Assembly (NCBI GenBank): GCA_046318595.1
Contig: JBKCTV010000044.1
Location: 28,962-92,961, forward strand
DNA: 64,000 bases
Reading direction: 5' to 3'
From: DAITMV01 sp046318595
GTDB taxonomy: Bacteria; Pseudomonadota; Gammaproteobacteria; Burkholderiales; Burkholderiaceae_B
Position numbers and translations under genes: made by a program. Below are positions 27,006 to 35,509 of the stretch, piece by piece (position 1 is the stretch's first letter; the number at the start of each line of letters is the position of its first letter). The notes beneath the pieces were generated by a model, which was given only the letters and a program-made list of their open reading frames with translations, made no database searches and was not told where the DNA came from.

Positions 27006-27088
27006 AGAAATCTCCCGAAAATATTGAACTAACACCTTGATTCGGTGCTATTTTTAGCGGGCAAAGCTGTGTTTTGCCCTGCCACCAA

Positions 27089-27135
27089 ACACTACCTGTA
27101 GTACTTTTTCATATTTTAACCACTATAGGTAGTGT
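27089..27135 (-). promoter_or_regulatory. Pair of NrdR boxes upstream of nrdA
   Basis: Two 16-bp dyads, ACACTACCTGTAGTAC (27089-27104) and CCACTATAGGTAGTGT (27120-27135), match the NrdR box pattern ACACTAT-N-ATAGTGT. Their starts are 31 bp apart, three helical turns, the spacing typical for NrdR. They lie 84-130 bp upstream of the nrdA ATG. The 348-bp gap between nrdA and the next plus-strand gene (27006-27353) contains nothing else I can identify. NrdR would repress nrdAB when dATP/ATP levels are adequate. Confidence 0.85.
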
Positions 27136-27353
27136 TTTACAGCAATTACGGCACTTACTTGGCGGGAGAACTGACTGTGTCGCTAGATTCCCGCAATCAA
27201 ACATTTTTTTCTGTTCATTCTTGCTTTTTTTAGGCTCGCAGTTTTTGCTGATCGGCGGACAGAGCTACCCTAACGGCGATGGAACGCCCCCTCCTTCATT
27301 TGCTACCCAGTGGTAAGCGGCTTTCTTTCCAAACCCTTTTCGACAGGTGCACG

Positions 27354-27917
27354 ATGCGTTCAATCCTTATTCCGACTGTCATGGTGATCACCAGTATATT
27401 GACCGGCTGCGGCGGCAGCACACCCGACTCGACAACCCGCGAGGCCGTCAACCTCAGCGCGGACAGCGCATCATCCAGCACTGCAGCCGTCGACAATCCG
27501 CCCAGCTACGCACAGTTGCTGGCATCACCGTATGCCGTCATGACGAACGGTAAATCAGTGACGCTGAAAGCCACGCCTTACCTGAACCAACAGCCGGCCG
27601 TCTTAAAAACCAACGGGGCCGCCTGCGCAATCCCGACCCTGATCGTACCGATCGAATTGAACGCGACCCCAGCCGCAGCGCTCAACAACGTCGCCATCGA
27701 CACCGTCTGGCTGCACGCCAACGGCAAATGGTGGCAGGGCAATATCGACAGCGCACGCAGCACCCATGACACCGGTCGCAAAAATGCGTTTGCCCAAGGC
27801 TGCCCAGACGCGGCATTTCAAGCCAACGAAAACGCCGACGTGATCGTCAAGCTGGTCGAGGGCCAGGAGGTCCGATACGTCCGGGCTGCCGCCGTCAGCT
27901 TGCGTAGCGTGGAATGA
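27354..27917 (+). CDS. Small hypothetical lipoprotein
   Basis: I do not recognise the family. From ATG 27354 (with AGGTG upstream) the 187-residue protein has a lipoprotein signal peptide, MRSILIPTVMVITSILTGCG, lipobox LTGC, then a Ser/Thr-rich linker and a folded region with three further cysteines (AACAIPT, GCPDAAF). The linker (DSTTREAVNLSADSASSS) suggests surface or periplasmic display. The frame is open to 27279, but the lipobox supports the later start. It stands alone, divergent from nrdA. Confidence 0.65.
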   Translation: MRSILIPTVMVITSILTGCGGSTPDSTTREAVNLSADSASSSTAAVDNPPSYAQLLASPYAVMTNGKSVTLKATPYLNQQPAVLKTNGAACAIPTLIVPIELNATPAAALNNVAIDTVWLHANGKWWQGNIDSARSTHDTGRKNAFAQGCPDAAFQANENADVIVKLVEGQEVRYVRAAAVSLRSVE

Positions 27918-28005
27918 CGACCGCCTTACTTAAATTGGCACGCACCGGGAACATTTCAGCGCTGAAAACGTACTAAGAGATAAGGACATCAGCTAAGACG
28001 CCGCC

Positions 28006-28620
28006 ATGGACAACATTCTTCCCGCCAACGCGATCAATACAGCACAACCCGTTGCCATCGATATCACGACCCCCGCGAACGCTCCCATTTTGAACGCTTT
28101 ACTTTTGCAAAATGGCTCGCAGGCGTTAACGGCGCTGCTGAGCGCGCTCGTTGAGCTGAACAAGCTGGTGCCAAACGCGGTATTGCAGTTGCGGCTGTCG
28201 AGTATCACTCTCGAACTGGACACGCCGCTGGCGTTTTTGAAAATGGTTCCGCAAACGCATAACAGCAAGGAACTGGCCAGCGGGTCGGATACCGAGCGAC
28301 ACGCAGCCGAACTGTTTGCCGGCGCGAGCGACGAGGTCGTCAAATTCTTGCAGGGTTTGTTGACCACCTTGTCTTCGATAACCATACCCACTGGGGCTTT
28401 CGATAAAACGCACACCACGCACACCATTTACGATGGCATGATCAATAACCAGGGAGCACAAGCCCTGGCCTTGCAGCAGGCCGCCATGCGCGAGGGCTCG
28501 AGCTTGTTGAGCACTTTGCAGGAAATGCGGCGCCGGCATATCATCGACCGCAATCGCAAGCCGTTTCCGAAAAGCCGTAAAGTGCCAGAGATCACGCCAG
28601 GCGGACTGGAGAGCAATTAG
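28006..28620 (+). CDS. Unrecognised 204-residue protein
   Basis: No family is recognised. The protein has no signal peptide or membrane span. It is rich in Ala, Leu, Asn and Thr, with predicted amphipathic helices (LLSALVELNKLVPNAVLQL and ALALQQAAMREGSSLLSTL) and a basic tail (RRRHIIDRNRKPFPKSRKV). It lies 88 bp after the small lipoprotein gene and ends 63 bp from the convergent HlyD gene. It could relate to the type I secretion operon, but nothing in the sequence proves this; no RTX nonapeptides are present. Confidence 0.55.
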   Translation: MDNILPANAINTAQPVAIDITTPANAPILNALLLQNGSQALTALLSALVELNKLVPNAVLQLRLSSITLELDTPLAFLKMVPQTHNSKELASGSDTERHAAELFAGASDEVVKFLQGLLTTLSSITIPTGAFDKTHTTHTIYDGMINNQGAQALALQQAAMREGSSLLSTLQEMRRRHIIDRNRKPFPKSRKVPEITPGGLESN

Positions 28621-28683
28621 CAAGGTGCCCCATCGACATGAACGCTGCGGTTGCGGTCGATGATGCGCCGACGATTCAACCCA

Positions 28684-30087
28684 TCAAGGCTCGTTCAAAG
28701 ACTCGTGCAGCGCCTTGGTCAAGGGCCACAACAGATACGACATCACCGAGCGCTGCCCGACAACGATTTCCGCGCTCAGCGTCATGCCTGGCAGGAGCCG
28801 CGCCTGCGATGGCATTTTTTTCAACCGTAAACCGTCCGGCCGAATCCGGCTCAGATAAAACGCATCCGTGCCCTGGCCCATCGCCGCTGGATTGCCAGCA
28901 GTATCGCGGCGGAACGCATCGCCGCTGAGCGTCCGCACCTGACCATGCAAAGCACCGTGCTGTTGAAACGGAAACGCATCAAGTTTCAGATAAACCGGAT
29001 CATTGAGCTTGACGTAGCCGACGTCCTGCGAGTCGATCTGGACCTCGGCTTCGAGCTCGGCATTCAGCGGCACGAGCGTGAATAACGGCTCGGCCTCTTT
29101 GATGACCGAGCCCTGCGACAATTTGGCGATGTCGAGCACGACCGCATCGGCAGGTGCGATCAAGGTGACGAGTTTTTGCCGCTGATCGGCCTTGCGCAAC
29201 TGCTCGCTCACGGTATTGCGGTCGCGCGTGGTGCTGAGCATGTCCTCCATGGCTTTTTGCCGCCAACTGCGGTCGAACGCCGCCTTGTCGGCTTCGAACG
29301 AGGCCAGTTCGCGCTTGAGCTCCTGCTCGCGGTTGCGTGCCAGTTGTTGCTCGCGCTCGACCTCCTGACGTTTGTCCTGCGCTTCCAGTAACTTCAGCTT
29401 GGCGCCAAAATTCTGCGCGACGAGCTTTTGCTGCATGTTTTCCATTTCCCGCAAGGATGCGACGCGCTCGGTCAGCAGCTGTTGATCCCGCCGGTTGGTT
29501 TCCAGCCCAGCGCGCAGCTTGGCGATGTTTTCTTCCATGCGCGTGCGTTGCGCCCGGTAGTTGGCCTGACGTTCGGTGGCGAGCTGCGCCTGCAGCTGCG
29601 CGTCGGCATCGCCGGCGGGTGAATCGACGGGCGCTCGTGCGCCATTGCCCGCGATTTCCTGTTGCAGGCGTTGCGCCTGGGTTTCCAGGCTGCGCAGTTG
29701 GGTCCGCAGTTGGGCCTGATCGGCCTGGGTGAACGTTGGATCGAGCGTCGCGAGATGCTGGCCTTTTTTTACCAGTTGACCGACACGCACGTCGATGCTT
29801 TTGATAATCGACGTTTCCAGCGGCTGCATGACGATGTTCGGCAAAGGCGTAATCAGCTTGCCATGCGCCACCACCACGCGGTCGATCCGGGAAAACGTCG
29901 CCCACAGGATAAACGCGAGCAGCATCGCCACCAGTGTATGCAAGGTGAGGCGAACATAAGGCGGCAGCGGCCGCCGCTCGATCTCGTCGGCGTCCGGCAA
30001 AAACTCGACGACCGGCGCTGCCGGGCGGGCAGCCCGTCCGGTAGCCGGCGCGCGGGGTTTCACAGGTGGCTTGTTTGCTGGTTCCAT
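28684..30087 (-). CDS. HlyD-family type I secretion membrane-fusion protein
   Basis: This periplasmic adaptor of 467 residues from ATG 30087 has a Pro-rich cytoplasmic N-terminus, one membrane span (TLHTLVAMLLAFILWATF), a lipoyl-like half (VGQLVKKGQHLATLDPTFTQ), a long coiled coil of roughly 150 residues, and a C-terminal beta domain (IDSQDVGYVKLNDPVYLKL) ending GMTLSAEIVVGQRSVMSYLL. These are HlyD/LktD features. It overlaps the ABC transporter gene by 28 bp (TTG at 30108 is an alternative start). With the ABC partner it forms two parts of a type I secretion system; no TolC gene is adjacent except the metal-efflux one. Confidence 0.92.
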   Translation of the reverse strand: MEPANKPPVKPRAPATGRAARPAAPVVEFLPDADEIERRPLPPYVRLTLHTLVAMLLAFILWATFSRIDRVVVAHGKLITPLPNIVMQPLETSIIKSIDVRVGQLVKKGQHLATLDPTFTQADQAQLRTQLRSLETQAQRLQQEIAGNGARAPVDSPAGDADAQLQAQLATERQANYRAQRTRMEENIAKLRAGLETNRRDQQLLTERVASLREMENMQQKLVAQNFGAKLKLLEAQDKRQEVEREQQLARNREQELKRELASFEADKAAFDRSWRQKAMEDMLSTTRDRNTVSEQLRKADQRQKLVTLIAPADAVVLDIAKLSQGSVIKEAEPLFTLVPLNAELEAEVQIDSQDVGYVKLNDPVYLKLDAFPFQQHGALHGQVRTLSGDAFRRDTAGNPAAMGQGTDAFYLSRIRPDGLRLKKMPSQARLLPGMTLSAEIVVGQRSVMSYLLWPLTKALHESLNEP

Positions 30088-32219
30088 AGGTGCTGGTAAG
30101 TATCGCAACGGGTCAGCAACTCGTCATGCCGGCCGGCGTCGATCAAACGGCCCTGCTGCATGACGAGGATGGCGTCGGCGTTGACGAGCGTCGATAGGCG
30201 GTGTGAAATCATCACGACGGTGCGGCCCACGGCGATTTTGGACAGGTTGCGGATGAAAATCGCTTCGCTTTCGGGGTCGAGGGCACTGGCCGCCTCGTCG
30301 AGCACGAGAATCGGGGGCCTCGCCAACAGGCAGCGGGCAATCGACAAGCGCTGTTTCTGCCCACCACTGAGGTTGGCGGCATTTTCTTCGAGCAGGGTGT
30401 CGTAGCCCTGCGGCAGGCGCTCGATGAACTCGTCCGCGCCGGCTGAGCGCGCAGCCGCGACGATTTCTTCGAAGCTGGCATCGGGCCGCGTCACGGCAAG
30501 GTTGTCGCGGACGGTGCCGCGAAACAAAAAGTTTTCCTGCAACACGACGCCGATCTGCTTGCGCAGGTGCGCCAGTTCGATTTCGCGGGCATCGACGCCG
30601 TCGAAACGCACGACGCCTTCCTGCACGCTGTACAGCCCTTGAATCAGCTTGGTCAGGGTCGTCTTGCCAGAGCCGCTACGCCCGACGATGCCGACCACCG
30701 AACCGGCCGGAATGGTGAAGGTGGCGCGGTCGAGCGCGGCGTTGGCGGCGCCCGGATAGCGGAAGGTCACGGCATCGAACTTGATCTCCCCGACCAGTTT
30801 CGGCCGCAACCCACCGGCGCCGAGTCGCCCTTCCGGTGGTCGGTTCATGACCTCGCCGAGCATTTTGACCGACAAGGCGGTCTCCTGGTATTCGTTGATC
30901 AGGCCGACGATCTGCACCAGCGGCGTGACCACGCGACCGGAAATCATTTGAAACGCGATCAATGCGCCAACCGTCAGTGTCTGATCGAACACGTCCTGCG
31001 CGCCCAGCACGATGATCATCACCGGTAGGAGTTTATTCAGAAACTCGGTGATGGCGTTGCCGACGATCGACAGTTGCCCCACTTTGAAATGCGCATTGAT
31101 CGAATCGGCGGAATTCTGTTCCCAGGTGCGACGCTGGGCAGGTTCGATGGCCAGCGCCTTGACGGTGCGCATGCCATGCACAGTTTCGACCAGCATCGCC
31201 TGGCGCTTGCCTTCGGCGGAGTACAGCACGTTCAGACGACGTTGAAAGCTTGGTACCAGGGCCGCAACGATACCGCCGATCAGCGCGGTGAACAATAGGG
31301 TAATCGATGCCAGCTTCAACGAATACATAAACAACAGCGGTAAAAAAATCAGCAAAGCGGTGGCGTCCAGCGCCGTGAAAAACATCCTTCCGGTGAGGAA
31401 CTGCCGAATGCGCTCGAGCTGCTGCATGTGCCGCACCACCACTCCGGCGGTGGTCGTCTCGAAATAATCGATCGGCAAGGACAGCAAATGCGCGAAGGTG
31501 CGGCGAGTCAAGTGCATGTCGATTTTATTGGTCGCGGCGAGCGCCAGCATTTGCCGTAAAAAGCTGAAAGCCGCGTCGAACAGCAACGCGATCAGGATAC
31601 CGGCGCCGAGCACCCACAAGGTCGACACGCTCTGGTGTACCAATACTTTATCGATCACCAACTGAAAAAACACCGGCGAGGCGAGCGCCAGCAGATGCAG
31701 CATGAACGCGGCAATCGCGATATCGCGAAAGGCGCCTTTCTGCTTCAATATTTCCGGAATGAACCAGCGCAGGCTGAACGGCTGTTTGGGGTCGGTCAAT
31801 CCGTGGCTGCGCTTCATCAAAATGACCGTGCCGCGCCAGCGTGTCGCGAACTGCGCGTGATCGAGCAACATGACATTCCCGGCGGACTCCTGCGGATCGA
31901 GAATCGCCACCCGCGCGCCGCTATGGCCGTCCGGCTCGGTCCGCGCACCAACGACGATGACGCTGTTGCCGTTGTCGAGCTTGGCGAGAATCGGAAACAC
32001 GCCGTTTTGCGCGATCAGTTGCTCCCAGGTCAAAGTCCGCACGCTGGCTTTAAGGCCAATCTGGCCGGCGATGCGCACCAGCAAAGGTGCAGCCGCCTCT
32101 TCGTTGCCAAGCGCGTATTCGTGGATCAGCCGCTCCGGGTTGACTTGCAGACCGTGGTGCTGGGCAATCGCACTCAGGCACTGGATGCCAGTGTGCGGAA
32201 AAGCGGGCGCGGTCGTCAT
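30060..32219 (-). CDS. Type I secretion ABC transporter with degenerate C39-like domain
   Basis: This 719-residue HlyB-type exporter has an N-terminal C39-like domain (1-135), six membrane spans and a C-terminal ATPase with GRSGSGKTT, LSGGQKQR and ILVLDEAASALD. The C39 catalytic Cys is replaced: the position reads HTGIQCL with Thr10 where peptidases have Cys, so leader cleavage is not expected and the domain probably only binds substrate, as in HlyB. Its ATG overlaps the upstream DUF5672 stop by ATGA. The substrate is not identified in this window. Confidence 0.92.
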   Translation of the reverse strand: MTTAPAFPHTGIQCLSAIAQHHGLQVNPERLIHEYALGNEEAAAPLLVRIAGQIGLKASVRTLTWEQLIAQNGVFPILAKLDNGNSVIVVGARTEPDGHSGARVAILDPQESAGNVMLLDHAQFATRWRGTVILMKRSHGLTDPKQPFSLRWFIPEILKQKGAFRDIAIAAFMLHLLALASPVFFQLVIDKVLVHQSVSTLWVLGAGILIALLFDAAFSFLRQMLALAATNKIDMHLTRRTFAHLLSLPIDYFETTTAGVVVRHMQQLERIRQFLTGRMFFTALDATALLIFLPLLFMYSLKLASITLLFTALIGGIVAALVPSFQRRLNVLYSAEGKRQAMLVETVHGMRTVKALAIEPAQRRTWEQNSADSINAHFKVGQLSIVGNAITEFLNKLLPVMIIVLGAQDVFDQTLTVGALIAFQMISGRVVTPLVQIVGLINEYQETALSVKMLGEVMNRPPEGRLGAGGLRPKLVGEIKFDAVTFRYPGAANAALDRATFTIPAGSVVGIVGRSGSGKTTLTKLIQGLYSVQEGVVRFDGVDAREIELAHLRKQIGVVLQENFLFRGTVRDNLAVTRPDASFEEIVAAARSAGADEFIERLPQGYDTLLEENAANLSGGQKQRLSIARCLLARPPILVLDEAASALDPESEAIFIRNLSKIAVGRTVVMISHRLSTLVNADAILVMQQGRLIDAGRHDELLTRCDTYQHLWNQQTSHL

Positions 32220-32974
32220 ACGGCGGGGGCCGCCATGTCGGGCACGGCAGGCAGGTCGGGAATGATTTTTTGCCAGAATGCCAAGTCGTACTTACACCAG
32301 GCATGGGCTCCCATCGGGACGTGGCCGCCGGTGACATGATGGTAGTACGCGGGCTTGAGTTCGAGTGAAAAATGCGCGGCGGTGATTTCGTTCGGAATAC
32401 GGAAGTCGGCCGACAGCCCACCCATGAACGCAAAAAACAAATCCTCGCTCGAACCGCTGTGCAGAAAGACATTGACCGCATTTGGAAATTCGTTCAGCAA
32501 ACGCAGGCAACTCGCCGTCCGGCGCAAACTCAAGCCGCCATTACCGACGTGCGCCCGCACCTTCTTGCCGTATCCACCCTCGAAGCGATCGAGGTTGATG
32601 AACAGCTCCAGTCCGTCGGGCCAGGGCGCGCCGACATAGTCGAAACCGGCCTGCGTCCACTCGTCGAGCCGGTCTTCGAAAATCAGCGCGTCAGTTTGCA
32701 AGATCAAAATAAACTCGGATGACAGGAAGCGCTCGTAAAACCGGGCGCTCAACAGTAAACGGTTATAAGCGGCGATAGATGCGAAATCATCGACAGCAAA
32801 ATACTCGAACGCCAGGGTCGGATAACGCTGGCGGTAATACTCGACGTTCAGCCCGGCTGGCGCGACGAAAACCGCCGGATGGCGCAACTTCGCAAGCGAA
32901 TAATCGAGCGCGGCCTCGTCCAACCCGGGTAACTGCGACTGATAAATCGGCACGACAGCAATCACTTGCGTCAT
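32216..32974 (-). CDS. DUF5672-family protein, probable glycosyltransferase
   Basis: This 252-residue protein matches the DUF5672 pattern: MTQVIAVVPIYQSQLPGLDE, the segment YERFLSSEFILILQTDALIF with a GT-A-like acidic pair, then FDYVGAPWPDGLEL and GNGGLSLRR. Members are often found beside sugar-transfer genes and probably act as glycosyltransferases, but no activity is established. ATG 32974 has GGGAGC upstream and is preferred over the longer frame, which overlaps the aminotransferase gene. Its stop overlaps the ABC start. Confidence 0.8.
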   Translation of the reverse strand: MTQVIAVVPIYQSQLPGLDEAALDYSLAKLRHPAVFVAPAGLNVEYYRQRYPTLAFEYFAVDDFASIAAYNRLLLSARFYERFLSSEFILILQTDALIFEDRLDEWTQAGFDYVGAPWPDGLELFINLDRFEGGYGKKVRAHVGNGGLSLRRTASCLRLLNEFPNAVNVFLHSGSSEDLFFAFMGGLSADFRIPNEITAAHFSLELKPAYYHHVTGGHVPMGAHAWCKYDLAFWQKIIPDLPAVPDMAAPAV

Positions 32975-33017
32975 GGACTTAGCTCCCGTCGCGCGCCCGA
33001 CGACCTGGCCGGTCTGG

Positions 33018-34217
33018 TCACGCGCCAGACCCCGCAGTCCGCAACACGGCCACCACCCGATCGACATCGGCCGGCGTCATTTCCGGAAAAATCGGCAGAC
33101 ATAGAATCTCCTGCGCGGCTTGTTGGGCATGCGGCAGATTGGCCGCGTCGGCCGATGGCAGCCCACGATACATCGGCATATCGCTGATCAGCGGGTAAAA
33201 GTACCGCCGGCTGTAAATGTCCACCGTTTTTAACCTAGCGTACAAAGCATCGCGTGAGCAGCCATAGCCGGCCTGCACGCGCACCGGAAAGTATGCGTAG
33301 TTCCACTCCACGTCATCGGGAATGGTCAGACACTGGATGTGCCGGATATCGGCGAGCTGTTGGCGGTACAGGCGGTTGATGACGGCGCGCCGCGCCAGCA
33401 CGGCGTCGATATGCTTGAGCTGCATACGGCCCACGGCGGCGTTGAGCTCGCTCATTTTGCCATTGATGCCGGGCGCCACGACGGTCACCTCGTCGGCGAA
33501 ACCGAAGTTTTTCAGGTAATCGATGCGGCGTTTGGTTTTCGCGTCCGGCGAAATGATCGCTCCGCCCTCGAAGGTGTTGAACACCTTGGTCGCATGAAAC
33601 GAAAGCACCGACAAGTCGCCCGCATTCAGAATGCTTTCGCCGCGTCGTTTGACATCGAAAGCGTGCGCCGCGTCGTAAATCACTTTCAGACCGTGCACAT
33701 CGGCGATGCGTTGAATGGCATCGATATCGGCGGGGTTGCCATAGCAATGCACCGGCATGATCGCAGCGGTTTGCGGGGTGATCGCCGCTTCGATTCTGGC
33801 TGGATCGAGGTTAAATGTGAGCGGGTCGATATCGGCGAACACTGGCTTGATGTCGTTCCAAAGCAAAGAATGCGCGGTCGCGACGAACGAATACGGCGTC
33901 GTGATGACCTCGCCACTAATACGCAGCGCCTGCAAGGCAGTCACCAAGCCGATGGTGCAGTTGGTGAACAAGGAAATATGTTTGACGCCGAGATGCTCGG
34001 CCAGCGCCGCCTCGAAAGCTTGATGCTGCGGCCCGCCATTGGTCAGTTGACGGCTTTGCCAAATATCTTCCAGATAAGGCATGAACTCGTCGAGTGGCGG
34101 CAGAAACGACTGCGTGACGTATAAGGTTTTGTCGCGTTCGGCCTTGTTCGCTGGCAAAGGCGGCTCGACGGACAGGCTTTTAGCGGAAATGGCGGCAGGC
34201 AGGGTTTTCGCGGTCAT
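33018..34217 (-). CDS. DegT/DnrJ/EryC1/StrS-family sugar aminotransferase
   Basis: This 399-residue PLP enzyme resembles the sugar aminotransferases that make 4-amino-4,6-dideoxyhexoses (VioA/WecE class). K211 in LSFHATKVFNTFEGGAI is the PLP lysine. Other signatures are FTNCTIGLVTALQ, MPVHCYGNPADIDAI and APGINGKMSELNAAVGRMQ. The first roughly 35 residues are a weakly conserved extension (AKSLSVEPPLPANKAERDK). In this operon it may make an amino sugar donor for the neighbouring glycosyltransferases. The exact sugar cannot be assigned, and no dehydratase gene is visible. Confidence 0.88.
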   Translation of the reverse strand: MTAKTLPAAISAKSLSVEPPLPANKAERDKTLYVTQSFLPPLDEFMPYLEDIWQSRQLTNGGPQHQAFEAALAEHLGVKHISLFTNCTIGLVTALQALRISGEVITTPYSFVATAHSLLWNDIKPVFADIDPLTFNLDPARIEAAITPQTAAIMPVHCYGNPADIDAIQRIADVHGLKVIYDAAHAFDVKRRGESILNAGDLSVLSFHATKVFNTFEGGAIISPDAKTKRRIDYLKNFGFADEVTVVAPGINGKMSELNAAVGRMQLKHIDAVLARRAVINRLYRQQLADIRHIQCLTIPDDVEWNYAYFPVRVQAGYGCSRDALYARLKTVDIYSRRYFYPLISDMPMYRGLPSADAANLPHAQQAAQEILCLPIFPEMTPADVDRVVAVLRTAGSGA

Positions 34218-34232
34218 GGCGGCGTCCGGCGT

Positions 34233-34970
34233 TCAATAAACGTAATTTTCCCATTCGACGGCCGGGCTCAGATACCCCTCCATCGAGTGGGTAGCTAACC
34301 CGGGCAAGGGCGTCAATAAAATACGGCCGCGTTCGCCGACGAGCCTGGAAAAAAAGTAATAGTCGGTCAAACCGGCGGCCAGCACGTCGTAATCGCGGTC
34401 AAATTTACTTTTTTCCAGCATGAACGACGCACAGGTCGACGGCGCAGTCCGCCAGTGATGGGTTCGGGTATGCACGATTTGCGCGGTCAGCGTCGGATAC
34501 ATCGCGGCCATGTACTTGTCGGCATGGTCATACAAGGACACGATGTCGAACGACAAGCCGGTGTCGTACAGTTCGAGCACTTTGCTGACCCAGCCCGGCG
34601 CGTGCATGTAATCGTTTTCGAGCAAATAAATGATGTCAGTGCCGGGCACGGCGGCGCCACGCGCCATTGCCAGCGTGATGAGGAAGGAGTTTTTGTCCGA
34701 GCCGCCCTGAATGAACTGCAACTGGATGCCGTACTCCTGATTGGCGTAATAGCCGGCCACGAAGTCGCTCATGAAATCGTCGGTCGAGCCGTCGTAGACG
34801 ATTGTGATTTTGACTTGCGCGCCGCGCGGGTCGAGGCGGATGGTCTGTAACAGGTTGCGAAAACAGCGTTCGTGCGAAAACCACGCGGGCCGCGCCTTGT
34901 TCGGGTCGCGACTGAACGCATCGGCCTTGATGTGCACATGCCGATAGTAAAGGTGAATCGTGCGGCTCAT
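34233..34970 (-). CDS. Glycosyltransferase-like protein (GT-A fold)
   Basis: This 245-residue protein looks like a GT2-type transferase. An N-terminal Rossmann-like segment (RGAQVKITIVYDGSTDDFMS) is followed by an acidic metal motif region DIIYLLENDYMHAPGW and a C-terminal segment ALATHSMEGYLSP-like with His. No signal peptide or membrane span is seen, so it should act in the cytoplasm. It overlaps the upstream methyltransferase by ATGA and is 15 bp from the downstream aminotransferase. Family placement is approximate; donor and acceptor are unknown. Confidence 0.65.
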   Translation of the reverse strand: MSRTIHLYYRHVHIKADAFSRDPNKARPAWFSHERCFRNLLQTIRLDPRGAQVKITIVYDGSTDDFMSDFVAGYYANQEYGIQLQFIQGGSDKNSFLITLAMARGAAVPGTDIIYLLENDYMHAPGWVSKVLELYDTGLSFDIVSLYDHADKYMAAMYPTLTAQIVHTRTHHWRTAPSTCASFMLEKSKFDRDYDVLAAGLTDYYFFSRLVGERGRILLTPLPGLATHSMEGYLSPAVEWENYVY

Positions 34971-35509
34971 GCGGCGGGCGTCAGCAAGGCTGGCTCAGGG
35001 TCGGCCTGGGGGGCGGCTTGTGGCACTTCGGTCTTGATCAGCACGGTCAACAGGTGCGGGCCGCGCCATTCCTGCATCTGAATCTTGAACGCGCCCTTGA
35101 AACCGTAGGCGCCGCCCCAGCGGTTGACGTCGTCGAAATACAGCGGAAACGTTTGCTCAGTGATGAAGTTGACGTGAGTCGGATCGCGAAACAACTCGAC
35201 GTGCGGATACGCGGGCGTGAACGACAAAAACTGCCCGCCGAGCTTCAACACGCGGTAGATTTCGTTCATTACTTCGATGAACGCGTTGCGACGCTGCGGC
35301 GCATAGACGACAGGCGGAATGTGCTCGAGAAAATCGTGCGCGGTCACGTACTCGAAACTGGCGTCCTCGAAAGGAATCGGCTCGATGACCAGATCGGCTT
35401 TACGCACGTTCTTGCCCGGAATGTCTTTGATATCGATGCCGAAGACTTCGTCGGCATTGAAGGTGTTTTTGGGGTTGGCGCCGCACCCCAGGTCCAGGCT
35501 TTTACTCAT
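34967..35509 (-). CDS. Class I SAM-dependent methyltransferase
   Basis: This 180-residue protein begins directly with the SAM-binding motif MSKSLDLGCGANPKNTFNA and has DEVFGIDIKDIP (acidic motif II) and FEYVTAHDFLEHIPPVVYAP (the post-motif typical of class I enzymes). Length and start are normal for the small class. Both ends overlap their neighbours by four bases, so it belongs to the glycosylation/secretion operon and may methylate a sugar or sugar-bearing product. Confidence 0.85.
   Translation of the reverse strand: MSKSLDLGCGANPKNTFNADEVFGIDIKDIPGKNVRKADLVIEPIPFEDASFEYVTAHDFLEHIPPVVYAPQRRNAFIEVMNEIYRVLKLGGQFLSFTPAYPHVELFRDPTHVNFITEQTFPLYFDDVNRWGGAYGFKGAFKIQMQEWRGPHLLTVLIKTEVPQAAPQADPEPALLTPAA

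Noticed and set aside
28621..28683. Inverted repeat between the 204-residue gene and hlyD
   Set aside because: CATCGAC/GTCGATG is separated by 18 bases and lacks a T run on either strand.
30060..32219. C39-like domain suggesting a bacteriocin exporter
   Set aside because: The catalytic Cys is Thr10, and no small double-glycine leader peptide gene was found nearby.
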